Of a DNA stretch of 64,000 nt, positions 19,062 to 28,897 are shown one piece after another; positions within the stretch are counted from its first letter, which is position 1, and each line of letters opens with the position of its first letter. Source of the DNA: an uncultured Clostridium sp. (lineage in GTDB: Bacteria > Bacillota > Clostridia > TANB77 > CAG-508). Under the pieces are notes generated by a model. It had not been told where the DNA came from. It was given only the letters and a program-made list of their open reading frames with translations, and ran no database searches. The stretch is taken from assembly GCA_947647595.1 (NCBI GenBank), contig CANSKZ010000002.1, positions 62,001-126,000 on the forward strand, given 5' to 3'. The position numbers and the translations under genes are program-made.

Positions 19062-19979
19062 TTATTTTTCAAAAGCTTGTACAAATAAAGCCATTCTAAT
19101 ATATAAACCATTGTGTGCTTGTTTAAAATATAATGCTCTTGGGTCATCATCAATATCAGTTGCAATTTCTTCATTTCTTGGCAAAGGATGAAGAACAATC
19201 GTCTCATCTGAGAATTGATTTAATACTTGCTTATTAATAATAAATTCTTCCCTTCCAAAATCACCTTCAAATCTTTCAGACTGAATTCTGGTATGATACA
19301 TTACATCAACATCTTTCGGAATCTCATCAAAACTTGCACATTTTTTATATTCAATTCCTCTTGTTTTTAACATATCAATATATTCTTCTGGCAAAGCAAA
19401 ACATTCTTTACTCAAGCCATATACTTCGACATTATCATAAAGACTTACTAATCTTAATAAGGAATGAATGGTTCTACCGTTTAATAAATCTCCTAAAATA
19501 GCAACTTTTACACCATTTAGTGTTTTACGATATTCGCGAATTGTATAAACATCTAATAAAGCTTGCGTTGGATGTTCACCTTTTCCTGCCCCTCCATTAA
19601 TAATTGGAACAGTTGCAATTTGAGCAGCCTCTTGTGGCCAAGTATCACTGGAATGTCTGATTACAATAGCATCTGCATAGCCTTGTAAAATTTTCACAGT
19701 ATCTTCTAAACTTTCGCCTTTTTTCCCTGAAGAATTGGCAGAAGCATTTTCTGTACTAATTAGTTTCCCTCCTAATTTTAATACTGCTGTTTCAAAAGAT
19801 AATCTTGTTCTGGTACTTGGTTCATAGAACATTGTTGCTACAATTTTTCCATCTAACGTTTTCGCATATTTTTGTGGATTATTTTTAATATCATCTGTTA
19901 TGGTAAATAATTCTTCTAAGCTTTCTTTCGTGTACTGTTTAGCATTTAATACATGGTTCATTTTGGTTCTCCTTTTCAT
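19062..19979 (-). CDS. pyrB: aspartate carbamoyltransferase, catalytic chain
   Basis: Condenses carbamoyl phosphate with aspartate. 305 residues with the carbamoyl-phosphate loop ATMFYEPSTRTRLSFETA (about residue 47), INGGAGKGEHPTQALLDVY, VLHPLPRNEEI and the usual C-terminal helix. Length and motifs are those of PyrB, not OTCase. It stands alone, without pyrI or pyrC, between converging and co-directional transcription units. No in-frame CGG. Confidence 0.97.
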   Translation of the reverse strand: MKRRTKMNHVLNAKQYTKESLEELFTITDDIKNNPQKYAKTLDGKIVATMFYEPSTRTRLSFETAVLKLGGKLISTENASANSSGKKGESLEDTVKILQGYADAIVIRHSSDTWPQEAAQIATVPIINGGAGKGEHPTQALLDVYTIREYRKTLNGVKVAILGDLLNGRTIHSLLRLVSLYDNVEVYGLSKECFALPEEYIDMLKTRGIEYKKCASFDEIPKDVDVMYHTRIQSERFEGDFGREEFIINKQVLNQFSDETIVLHPLPRNEEIATDIDDDPRALYFKQAHNGLYIRMALFVQAFEK

Positions 19980-20040
19980 TTTCTTTTATTATAATATTCT
20001 AGAAAAACTTTGTCAATAAATTATAGTAACCAAACACAAA

Positions 20041-20069
20041 AATGAGAAGAATTTTTTATTCTTCTCATT
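20041..20069. terminator. terminator after hydA
   Basis: AATGAGAAGAAT / ATTCTTCTCATT stem with T runs on both strands, 11 bp past the hydA stop. Confidence 0.8.
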
Positions 20070-20079
20070 TTTTCAATTT

Positions 20080-21834
20080 TTAATCTATTTCATATTTCTC
20101 TTTTGCACAATAGCTTGTATGCAAATATTTATGAGCAACATGACTTCCTGGTTTTTCGAAAAATTCATCATATAATTGCTTCATAATAGGATTTTCATGG
20201 GATTTTCGAATCACACTTTTTTCGTCAATTGCATATAAAGCATCGGCTCTTTGTTTTCTAACATCAACAGATGCTCTTGTTTTCGCATCTTTAATCGGTT
20301 GACCTCCCCCCATAACACATCCTCCAGGGCATGCCATAATTTCGATAAAATGATACGGTGATTTTCCTTCTTTGATTTGTTCCATCATCTTTTTCGCATT
20401 TGCTAAACCACTTACAACCGCTATTTTTATTTCGATTCCTGTAATATTTAAGGTTGCTTCTTTAATGCCTTTTTCGCCTCTTACTTCTTTATATTCAATT
20501 TCTTCAACATTTTTCTTTTCTAATGTATCAACTGCTGTTCTGATTGCTGCTTCCATTACTCCGCCAGTTGTTCCAAAAATAGCACCTGCTCCACTTGCTT
20601 CTCCCATTGGATTGTCGAAATCATTATCCTCTAGTTGGGCAAAATCAAGATTGGCTTGTTTAATCATTCTGGCTAATTCTCTCGTTGTCATCACATAATC
20701 AACATCACGTATGCCGTCAACTTCCATTTCTTCTCGGCTACATTCATATTTTTTAGCAATACATGGCATAATGGAAACCGTACAAATTTTGTTTTTGTCA
20801 ATTCCATATTTTTCTGCAAAATAAGATTTAATCACTGCTCCAAACATTTGATGTGGCGATTTACAACTTGACAAATGGTTCAATAAATCACCATAATTTT
20901 TTTCCGCAAAACGCACCCAACCTGGACTGCAAGAAGTTATCATTGGCAAAGTGCCTCCGTTTTGTACACGTTCAATAAATTCGTTGGCTTCTTCCATAAT
21001 GGTAAGGTCAGCACCTGTATTGGTATCAAATACTTTGTCAAATCCCATTCTTTTAAGGGCTGTTACCATTTTTCCTTTACAATTTGTTCCAATTGGCATG
21101 CCGAATTCTTCTCCCAAAGCAACTCGTACTGCTGGTGCTGTTTGAACTACTACATAGGTATCTGGGTCTTTTAATTTTGTCCAAACATCATCGATGTTTT
21201 CTTTTTCATGTAAAGCACCTGTCGGACAAGCTTCGATACATTGACCGCAAAATGTGCAATCAACGTCATTTAGGCTATTATCGTAAGTGGTCGAAATACA
21301 AGATTCAAAACCACGCTCAATGCAATCAATGGCGCCAATTTCTTGGACGTTTTTGCAAGTTGCAATACATCTTCTACATAAAATACATTTGTTGAAATCT
21401 CGGACAATGGATGGGGATTTGTCATCAATGGTGTGTTTGGTCATTTCTCCTGGAAATTCGATTTTTTGTACATTGAATTTTTCCGCTAATTTTTGCAATT
21501 CACAATTGCCAGAGCGTGTACAAGTTAAACATTCAATTTTATGATTTGACAAAATCAAATCTAAAATGATATGTCTTGCCTCTAATACTTCTGGTGTATG
21601 AGTGCGAACTATCATTCCATCTTCTGCTTTTTGAATACAAGAAGTTGCAAATCCTCTTCTTCCTTCAACTTCCACAATACACATTCTACAATCGCCGACT
21701 TCATTGATTTCTTTCAAAAAACACAACGTCGGAATGTCAATTCCTGCTTGTTTGGCAGCTTCTAAAATTGTCGTTCCTTTTTTTACTTTGATTGGTTGGT
21801 CATCTATGGTAAGCGTTATAAATTCTTCTTCCAT
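20080..21834 (-). CDS. hydA: [FeFe] hydrogenase catalytic subunit HydA
   Basis: Reduces protons or oxidises H2 at an H-cluster. 584 residues: N-terminal 2Fe-2S domain (PTLCFLKEINEVGDCRMCIV), a His/Cys 4Fe-4S domain (CLTCTRSGNCELQKLAEKF), two 4Fe-4S ferredoxin motifs (CILCRRCIATCKNVQ, CTFCGQCIEACPTGA), then the H-cluster domain with the L1 motif TSCSPGWVRFAE, L2 MPCIAKKYE and L3 IMACPGGCVMGGGQP. With HydB and HydC it forms a likely NAD(H)/ferredoxin electron-bifurcating (confurcating) hydrogenase. It is preceded, unusually, by a methyltransferase gene. No in-frame CGG. Confidence 0.97.
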   Translation of the reverse strand: MEEEFITLTIDDQPIKVKKGTTILEAAKQAGIDIPTLCFLKEINEVGDCRMCIVEVEGRRGFATSCIQKAEDGMIVRTHTPEVLEARHIILDLILSNHKIECLTCTRSGNCELQKLAEKFNVQKIEFPGEMTKHTIDDKSPSIVRDFNKCILCRRCIATCKNVQEIGAIDCIERGFESCISTTYDNSLNDVDCTFCGQCIEACPTGALHEKENIDDVWTKLKDPDTYVVVQTAPAVRVALGEEFGMPIGTNCKGKMVTALKRMGFDKVFDTNTGADLTIMEEANEFIERVQNGGTLPMITSCSPGWVRFAEKNYGDLLNHLSSCKSPHQMFGAVIKSYFAEKYGIDKNKICTVSIMPCIAKKYECSREEMEVDGIRDVDYVMTTRELARMIKQANLDFAQLEDNDFDNPMGEASGAGAIFGTTGGVMEAAIRTAVDTLEKKNVEEIEYKEVRGEKGIKEATLNITGIEIKIAVVSGLANAKKMMEQIKEGKSPYHFIEIMACPGGCVMGGGQPIKDAKTRASVDVRKQRADALYAIDEKSVIRKSHENPIMKQLYDEFFEKPGSHVAHKYLHTSYCAKEKYEID

Positions 21835-21837
21835 AAT

Positions 21838-22515
21838 TTATTTTCCTTTCTTTACAATAATCGAGAATTGATTAGATTTAGCAATTTCTCCTTTTATTTC
21901 GTCAGCATTAAACATTGGATTATCATAAAACGCCATAATTTCGTATCCTTTATCCAAAAAATACTTCTCAAAGAAGGTTCTTTTATATTTATTAAAGTAT
22001 GTTTTAAATTTAGGCTTAAATGGTTCATCCTCAAATATCTCTTTTTCGCTATTTAACTGTTCAATGACATTTATGGCAATTATTCCATTCTCTTTTAAAA
22101 CTTCATCAAACTTTTTTAGCACTTTCATACAATCCAAATCATTTAAATGAATTAGTGTTGCAAAACATAATATACAATCAAAAGAACATTTTTCAAAATT
22201 CATATCTCTTACATCCATTTTGTAAAACTGTGCCTTTGGAGCATTTTGTTTTGCTATATTTATCATATTTTCAGCACCATCAATTCCTATGACTTCAAAA
22301 TCTTTTTCTAACTTTTCTGTCAAATATTTAGGGTAATCGCCTAATGCAATTCCTGCATCTAGTATTTTTGCTCCATTTTTTAAATGTTCTACAACAAGAT
22401 TTATCTCTGATTGAAATTGCACATTTCCTTTTAAATTCTTTGATTTAAAATAATTTATATACTCATTAACAATAGAATTATAAGTATTAATTGTTATATC
22501 GGTTTTATCTTTCAT
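21838..22515 (-). CDS. class I SAM-dependent methyltransferase in the hydrogenase operon
   Basis: 225 residues with a Rossmann methyltransferase fold: motif I in KILDAGIALGDYPKYL, motif II acidic residue in VIGIDGAENMINIAK, and motif IV near DCILCFATLIHLND. Substrate unknown. It sits 24 bp after hydB and 3 bp before hydA, in the same direction, so it is co-transcribed with the hydrogenase. Such an insertion is not part of the usual hyd operon; it may be a passenger. Confidence 0.85.
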   Translation of the reverse strand: MKDKTDITINTYNSIVNEYINYFKSKNLKGNVQFQSEINLVVEHLKNGAKILDAGIALGDYPKYLTEKLEKDFEVIGIDGAENMINIAKQNAPKAQFYKMDVRDMNFEKCSFDCILCFATLIHLNDLDCMKVLKKFDEVLKENGIIAINVIEQLNSEKEIFEDEPFKPKFKTYFNKYKRTFFEKYFLDKGYEIMAFYDNPMFNADEIKGEIAKSNQFSIIVKKGK

Positions 22516-22538
22516 TTTATTCTTCCTCCAAAACAGCT

Positions 22539-24395
22539 TTATCCTATCGCCTTAAATGGGCAACTTGCAATACACGTTCCACACTTAATACATTTTTCTT
22601 GGTTGATTGTTCTTATTTCTCTTGCCTCCCCTTCAATTGCCTCAACTGGGCAACTTCTTTGACATAAACCGCATGCCTTACATTTTTCTGAGTCAATTTC
22701 AATTTTGGCAATTTTTTTACATTCATTGGTTCGACATTTTTTATCAATCGCATGTTCTTTGAATTCTTCTCGGAAATATCTTAGTGTACTTAAAACTGGA
22801 TTTGGAGCACTTTGTCCCAAGCCACAAACACTCGCTTTTTTGATGTTGATTGCTAATTTTTCTAAACGATAAATATCGTATTCGGTTCCTTCTCCGTTAC
22901 ATAGTTTTTCTAGAATTTCTAACATTCTTTTTGTTCCAATTCGGCATGGTGTGCATTTTCCACAGCTTTCTGCAACCGTAAATTCTAAATAGAATTTTGC
23001 TAAATTTACCATACATTTTGTATCATCCATAACAATCAATCCGCCAGAACCCATCATAGAACCAATTTGCGCAAGCGATTCATAATCAATTGGTGTATCT
23101 AAATGTTCTGCTGGAATACAACCGCCAGAAGGTCCACCTGTTTGTGCTGCTTTAAATCCTCTGCCATTTGGAATTCCGCCACCAATGTCGTAGACAATTT
23201 CTCGCAAAGTGGTTCCCATTGGTACTTCAACCAAACCTACATTATTCACATTTCCACCTAACGCAAATACTTTCGTTCCTTTGGATTTCTCGGTTCCGAT
23301 GCTTGCATACCAATCTGCCCCATTTAAAATAATTTTTGTGATATTGGCTAAAGTTTCTACATTATTAATTAAAGTTGGTTTACCAAATAAACCACAAGTA
23401 GCTGGATATGGCGGTTTGACTCTTGGCTGTCCTCTTTTTCCTTCAATGGATTCTAAAAGTGCCGTTTCTTCCCCACAAACAAAGGCTCCTGCCCCTAATC
23501 GAATATCGATATCGAATTTAAAACCAGTCCCTAAAATATTTTCGCCTAACAATCCATATTCTCTGGCTTGGTTAATCGCAATTTTTAATCTTTGCACCGC
23601 AATCGGATATTCAGCTCTAACATAGATATATCCCTGATTAGCTCCAATGGTAAATCCTGCAATTGTCATTGCTTCTAAAATTGCGTGTGGGTCACCTTCT
23701 AATATACTTCTGTCCATGAATGCACCTGGGTCACCTTCGTCTGCGTTGCAAACAACATATTTTTGGTCACTTTCTGCTTGTTTGGTAAAAGACCATTTGG
23801 TTCCTGTCGAAAATCCAGCTCCACCACGTCCACGTAAACCAGATTTTGAAATGACTTCAATAATTTCGTCAGGATTCATTTGGGTTAATACTTTTTGTAA
23901 TGCTTGGTAGCCATCAAATGCAATGTATTCATCGATTTTTTCTGGATCAATGAGTCCACAATTTTTTAAGGCAATTCTTTTTTGCTTTTTATAAAAATCT
24001 AATTCCTCTAATTTTTGGGCAAAATTGCCATCCATATTTTTGCATAATAAACGTTCTACTTTTTTCCCTTCACAAATGTGGGATTGAATAATTTCTTCGC
24101 AATCTTCTGGCTTGACATGGGCATAAAAGGTTTCTTCTGGACGAATAATAACGATTGGTCCTTTGGCACAAAGTCCAAAACACCCTGTTTGAATGACACG
24201 CACGTTTTCCAAGCCTTTTTCTTCTATGATTTTTCGAAAAGTCTCAATTATTTTGGGCGATTTAGAAGAAGTACAGCCTGTTCCTCGACAAACTAAAATG
24301 TGCTTTTCTCTAGTATCTGCTTCTGTGTTGACTCTTAAATCTAATTCTGCTCTTTTTTCCGTTCTTATTTTTTCTATTTCTTGGATTGTTTTCAT
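22539..24395 (-). CDS. hydB: hydrogenase NADH/FMN subunit HydB (NuoF-like)
   Basis: 618 residues. The N-terminus is a thioredoxin-like 2Fe-2S domain (HILVCRGTGCTSSKSPK, then VIQTGCFGLCAKGP). The centre is the NuoF flavin/NADH domain (SGLRGRGGAGFSTGTKW, CNADEGDPGAFMDR, GAGAFVCGEETALLESIEG) with the SLBB domain and the ESCGKCTPCRIGTKRM 4Fe-4S site. The C-terminus adds two ferredoxin motifs (CKACGLCQRSCP, CIKCGTCIASCP). This layout is that of HydB in bifurcating hydrogenases. It follows hydC by 12 bp. No in-frame CGG. Confidence 0.96.
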   Translation of the reverse strand: MKTIQEIEKIRTEKRAELDLRVNTEADTREKHILVCRGTGCTSSKSPKIIETFRKIIEEKGLENVRVIQTGCFGLCAKGPIVIIRPEETFYAHVKPEDCEEIIQSHICEGKKVERLLCKNMDGNFAQKLEELDFYKKQKRIALKNCGLIDPEKIDEYIAFDGYQALQKVLTQMNPDEIIEVISKSGLRGRGGAGFSTGTKWSFTKQAESDQKYVVCNADEGDPGAFMDRSILEGDPHAILEAMTIAGFTIGANQGYIYVRAEYPIAVQRLKIAINQAREYGLLGENILGTGFKFDIDIRLGAGAFVCGEETALLESIEGKRGQPRVKPPYPATCGLFGKPTLINNVETLANITKIILNGADWYASIGTEKSKGTKVFALGGNVNNVGLVEVPMGTTLREIVYDIGGGIPNGRGFKAAQTGGPSGGCIPAEHLDTPIDYESLAQIGSMMGSGGLIVMDDTKCMVNLAKFYLEFTVAESCGKCTPCRIGTKRMLEILEKLCNGEGTEYDIYRLEKLAINIKKASVCGLGQSAPNPVLSTLRYFREEFKEHAIDKKCRTNECKKIAKIEIDSEKCKACGLCQRSCPVEAIEGEAREIRTINQEKCIKCGTCIASCPFKAIG

Positions 24396-24407
24396 GGATT
24401 CCCTCCT

Positions 24408-24890
24408 TTATTCTTTCATATATCTATCAATTACTTCATCGAATTCTTTTACGGTTGCATTTCCGTAAACTTCATCATTGACCATGAAGACTGGTGCTAG
24501 TCCGCAGGCACCAACGCATCTGACGTCATCAATCGAAAATTTTCCGTCTGGTGTGACTTGACCAGGTTCAATTTTTAACCTTTCTTTCGCACGGTCTAAT
24601 AATTTTTGGGAACCTTTGACATAACAAGCCGTTCCTAAACAAATCGAAATATTATATTTTCCTTTTGGGGATAATGTAAAACGAGAATAAAAAGTAATGA
24701 CTCCGTAAATTTCTGCCATCGGAATTGACAAATATTCTGAAATAACCATTTGTGCTTGTTTAGGAATAAATCCATATTTTTCTTGCACATCATTTAAAAT
24801 CGTAATCAGTTGATCTTTTTGTGGCAAATACTGCTCTACAATTTCTTTTGTCTCTTGCTTTACTCTTTTATCAACACATTTTTCTTCCAT
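24408..24890 (-). CDS. hydC: hydrogenase NuoE-like subunit HydC
   Basis: 160-residue thioredoxin-fold 2Fe-2S protein. The iron-sulphur ligands are in SICLGTACYVKGSQKLLD and DVRCVGACGLAPVFMVND (C-x4-C and C-x3-C). The N-terminal helical part (IVEQYLPQKDQLITILNDVQ) matches NuoE. It starts the hydC-hydB-MTase-hydA operon. Confidence 0.95.
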   Translation of the reverse strand: MEEKCVDKRVKQETKEIVEQYLPQKDQLITILNDVQEKYGFIPKQAQMVISEYLSIPMAEIYGVITFYSRFTLSPKGKYNISICLGTACYVKGSQKLLDRAKERLKIEPGQVTPDGKFSIDDVRCVGACGLAPVFMVNDEVYGNATVKEFDEVIDRYMKE

Positions 24891-24987
24891 ATTTTTTCTC
24901 CTTATTTCATGATAATTTGATTATATCAGAATGTTTGTCAATGGGCAACTATATTTTGACTAAATTTTTCATTTTTCGACAAAAAGC

Positions 24988-25794
24988 TCACATCATTTCA
25001 ATTTGTCCTTCAAATACAATTTCTGCTGAACCAGTTAGATGAATTGTTTGCTTAATTTTATCATAATCAATTTGTAACTTTCCTCCTTTTAGATTTACAG
25101 TTGCTGTATTTTCTATTAATTTATTGTGAATGGCAATCATGCTACTCGCACAAGCACCTGTGCCACAACTATTTGTTTCGCCTACACCTCTTTCCCACAC
25201 TCTAACTTTTATGTTTTTACGGTCTATAATTTCTACAAATTCCACATTGGTTTTTTGTGAAAAATATTTATAATTTTCCAATATTGGACCAATTTTCTCA
25301 ACCGCAAAATTCTCTACATCTTTCACAAAACAAACAGCATGAGGATTTCCCATTGAAATTGGATACACTTGATATTCTCTATTTTCAATTTCTATCATAT
25401 ATTTCAAATAATCTAGTTCAACTTCCCCCATATCAACTTTGACAGACATTACTTTTTGATTTTCTAATTCTAATTCAACATTTTTAACGCCTGCTAAGGT
25501 TTCAATAGAAAATTCTTTTTTATCGATTTTATTTTTTTCAAATACATATTTCGCCAAACAGCGAATTCCGTTTCCGCACATTTCTGCTTCGCTTCCATCG
25601 TTATTGAAAATTCTCATATTAAAATCAGCAACTTCACTTTTGTCTAATAAAATCACACCATCTGCCCCAACACCATAATGTCTGTCACATAAGAACTTAG
25701 CAAGTACTGGCAAACTATATTCAAATTCATTTTCCATACAATCAATGATTACAAAGTCATTGCCTGTTCCTTGCATTTTACAAAAAGAAAACAT
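24988..25794 (-). CDS. dapF: diaminopimelate epimerase
   Basis: Converts LL- to meso-diaminopimelate for lysine and murein. 268 residues starting MFSFCKMQGTGNDFVIIDCM. The two catalytic cysteines are in GSEAEMCGNGIRCLAKYVFE and TNSCGTGACASSMIA, with the conserved ARVWERGVGET-like segment (KVRVWERGVGET). It agrees with the meso-DAP-type MurE in this window. It lies 41 bp after the SpoVD-like gene. Confidence 0.97.
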   Translation of the reverse strand: MFSFCKMQGTGNDFVIIDCMENEFEYSLPVLAKFLCDRHYGVGADGVILLDKSEVADFNMRIFNNDGSEAEMCGNGIRCLAKYVFEKNKIDKKEFSIETLAGVKNVELELENQKVMSVKVDMGEVELDYLKYMIEIENREYQVYPISMGNPHAVCFVKDVENFAVEKIGPILENYKYFSQKTNVEFVEIIDRKNIKVRVWERGVGETNSCGTGACASSMIAIHNKLIENTATVNLKGGKLQIDYDKIKQTIHLTGSAEIVFEGQIEMM

Positions 25795-25835
25795 ATAACC
25801 ACCTCTTCGGTAAATTATATGTTTCGATTTAGAAT

Positions 25836-28071
25836 TTATGAATCTTCTTTTTGTATCACAACATCAACTACAGTCCCTTCTTCTACTGATTTTTCTCCTG
25901 CCGGTTCCTGTGATACTACTTTTCCTTCGTCTCCTTCTATTTTAATATTTAGTTTGCTAGCCTTCAACTTTTGCCTTGCTTCTGTAATGGTTAAACCAGT
26001 CAAAGTTGGAACACGAACTGATAATCTTGTGTCATTTTCTCCGTGTGTATAAATAGACATCTGCATCCTTTTCTAGCAATGTCCCAGATTTTGGCATTTG
26101 GTCTGTTACAATACTGGTGCTTTCATTTCCTGTAATATTCGAATTAACATGAAAACCATATTCTTCTAAAATATTTCTGGCTGCCGCCACTGTTTTGGAA
26201 GAAACATTGGGCACAGTTGCTGTTGTTTTTTCTTTGGTAGTTACATTTTCACCTGTTTTGTTGATATCCAAATAAGGTAGCACTTCTGATAAAATATTAG
26301 CAGCAACTGGACCTGCCGTTTGTCCACCTTGAAAACTTTCTCCTTCTGGATCATATAGCACTGTCAAAACAATTATTTGGGGATTTTCAACTGGCGAAAT
26401 CGCAAGGAATGACGCAACATATCCTGCTTCTTCGTTTCCTGACATTGGTTCAGAAGTTCCACTTTTTCCGCCGATTGAATAACCTTCTACTGCCGCACGT
26501 TTTCCCGTTCCTTCTACAACAACCGATTGCATCATATTTCTTATTTTTTCAGAAGTTTCTTTGGACACTACTTGTCTTAGTTTTTTATCTTCTTGAACTT
26601 CAATCACTCCTGTGTCTGAATTTTCAATTTGTTTTACAATTTTCGGTTCTACCAATTGTCCATCATTCACAACGCAAGATACTGCTGTGATTAACTGTAA
26701 TGGTGATATTTCAAATCTTTGTCCAAAAGAGATAGTCGCAAGCTCGACTTTTCCTACATTTTTCAATTTATGAAAAATAGAAGGATAGGTTTTAGCAACA
26801 TCATTTCCCATTTGGTCAAACAGTCCAAGTGCTTCGTAATATTTGTATAATGTCGTAGCACCGATTCGTTGTCCTAATTGCATAAAAGCAGGATTACAAG
26901 AGTTGCATAGTGCTTGTCGTAAATTTTGTGAACCATGTGGTTCTGCTCTCCAACAATGAATATTATAATCTTCTACTTGATAAGCACCTGTGCACATGAA
27001 ATCGTTTTCTGTATCTGTTTGAACAATATTTTCTTCTAATGCTACGGCTGCTGTAATAATTTTGAAAGTCGAACCTGGCTCATATAATTGGGAAACGGAT
27101 TTATTAACCCACAATTTGTGATAAGCTTCTGTTTTTTGTTCTTTTGTATAGGTATCCCAAACTTCGAGAGCTCCTGTTGGTTCAATGGCATATGGTTCAT
27201 TCAAATTATAATTTGGATAAGTTGCCATTGCTAAAATTTCGCCATTTTGCGGATTCATAACAATAACATTTCCACCACCAGAACAAGAATTTTGTTCTAC
27301 TGCTTGTTTTAGGTATTTTTCTGCAATTTGCTGAATGGTTATATCAATTGTAAGATAAAGATTACTTCCATTTTCTACTGGAACATATTGTTCGGTTTCA
27401 TCTGAAATTGGATTTTTGTTGACATCTTGCATAGTTACAATTTTACCAGCTGTTCCTGTTAATGTGCTATTCCAACGATTTTCTATGCCAATTGTGCCAA
27501 CATTATCATCATTGCAAATACCAATTAAGTTAGAAGCAATTGTATTGTTCGGATAATATCTTTTAGTATCTTTATCAATGTTAATACCACTTGTAATTTT
27601 ATTTTCGTTCATCCAGCTTTTTAAATTTTCGGCCTTTTCTTCACTTACTTTTTTCGCGATTACAACTACTGAAGATTTTTTATTCACTTTTTCTAAAACT
27701 TCATTATAATCTAATTCAAGCGTTGTTGCTAAACCTTGGGCAAGTGTTTCATTTTTAACCGACTTTTTATTTGAATAAGCTACTTTTCCAGGATTGATTG
27801 AAATCGTCTCAACTGGAACACTCATAGCTAATATATTGCCATTTACATCATAAATTTTTCCTCTTTTGGGGCTTAAAATTTGGTTTTTCATCTGATTATT
27901 ATAAGCACTTTCGCTATATTCTTTCCCATGCACAACCAAAATTCTGCCTAAATTTGCCATGATTCCTAAAAAGCATAATGTAAAAATACAAGCTGTCATT
28001 CCCAATTTTCGGATTGTACTTTTTTTATCTTTGCTTTTTTTATTTTTTACTTTTTTATTTTTCTTCTTCAT
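25836..28071 (-). CDS. SpoVD/FtsI-type transpeptidase with PASTA domains, read through a +1 CGG shift
   Basis: Class B penicillin-binding protein: short basic cytoplasmic tail, one membrane helix (MTACIFTLCFLGIMANLG), dimerisation domain, and transpeptidase with YEPGSTFKIITAAVAL (SxxK Ser), NSCNPAFM (SxN) and GGKSGTSEPM (KSG). A first PASTA domain (about residues 617-675) ends at LYT, followed by CGG at codon 677 (plus 26041-26043). Read straight on, it ends RRK-stop. Skipping C reads YTGENDTRLSVRVPTLTGLT and adds a second PASTA domain, 744 residues in all, typical of SpoVD. Without the shift the enzyme would simply lack the second PASTA, so both forms could be active. Confidence 0.9.
26041..26043 (-). 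other. CGG +1 shift site in the SpoVD-like gene
   Basis: Coding strand TAC ACA CGG AGA AAA TGA; skipping C gives Y T Gly(GGA) E N D. Confidence 0.87.
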
Positions 28072-28099
28072 TTTTGTTCACCACCATCTCATTTGTATT

Positions 28100-28843
28100 T
28101 TACTTAAATATGGATTTTATGTTATCTTTTATTCCATTAAAAATAGATAATACTGTATCTACTAAAAATTTTATCACAAAATTTCCTTCATATAAATCTG
28201 TCAGATTTTTCCTAATAAAAGGTATTTGCCATAAAATAAAAAAACTAATGATAATTGTAATAATGGTAATCAGCAATCGTTTCACCCTAAGCCATGTCCA
28301 TGGATATTTTACTTTATAGCCTTGATTTTCTAAATATCGACCATAGGCTTGTATTTCCATTTCTTTTTTCAATTGTTGTTGCTTTTTGGCTTCTCTTTTT
28401 TGTTTTTTGAGCTGTTTTCTTTGTTGTTTTTGGCTTAAAATTTCTTGTTTTTTTGAAACTTGATTCTGCGTTTCCGCCATATTATTGATTTGATTAAAAA
28501 TTGCTTGCTTTATTTTAACTTCATCAATGGAAGGTTCGGAAACTTTCTCCACTTCTTGCTCTAATTCGAGAGAAGGTTTGGCTTCTTCTATTTCTTCTTT
28601 TTGGCTTTGAACGTTTTGTAATAGTTCATCTGCACGTTTCGTTGCTAAATCTATATCATATTTTTTTCGCTTTTCGGGATTTGATAAAATACCATAAGCA
28701 ATTTTCATTCTTCGCACTTGTTCAATTATTTTTTCCGTTTGTGGTAGGGAATCTGCTTTTTGTAATATTTTATGATAGCTTTTTGTAATTTCATCTTGTG
28801 TTGCATTTTCTGGTACTTTAAACAATTCATATAATGTGCTCAA
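28100..28843 (-). CDS. membrane-anchored J-like protein lacking HPD
   Basis: 247 residues. The N-terminal 65 look like a J-domain (LYELFKVPENATQDEITKSY, RRMKIAYGILSNPEKRKKYD), but the HPD tripeptide between helices II and III is missing (HKILQKADSLPQ), so it should not stimulate DnaK normally. A highly charged Lys/Gln-rich coiled coil follows (about 120-165), then a hydrophobic helix (LLITIITIIISFFILWQIPF). It probably starts at a TTG after GGAGGGAAG. It precedes the SpoVD-like PBP, possibly in one transcript. Confidence 0.7.
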   Translation of the reverse strand: MSTLYELFKVPENATQDEITKSYHKILQKADSLPQTEKIIEQVRRMKIAYGILSNPEKRKKYDIDLATKRADELLQNVQSQKEEIEEAKPSLELEQEVEKVSEPSIDEVKIKQAIFNQINNMAETQNQVSKKQEILSQKQQRKQLKKQKREAKKQQQLKKEMEIQAYGRYLENQGYKVKYPWTWLRVKRLLITIITIIISFFILWQIPFIRKNLTDLYEGNFVIKFLVDTVLSIFNGIKDNIKSIFK

Positions 28844-28897
28844 AACTCTTCCCTCCTTTTGTTTGGATTATATCATTTGTGAAATTTTATCGCAATA

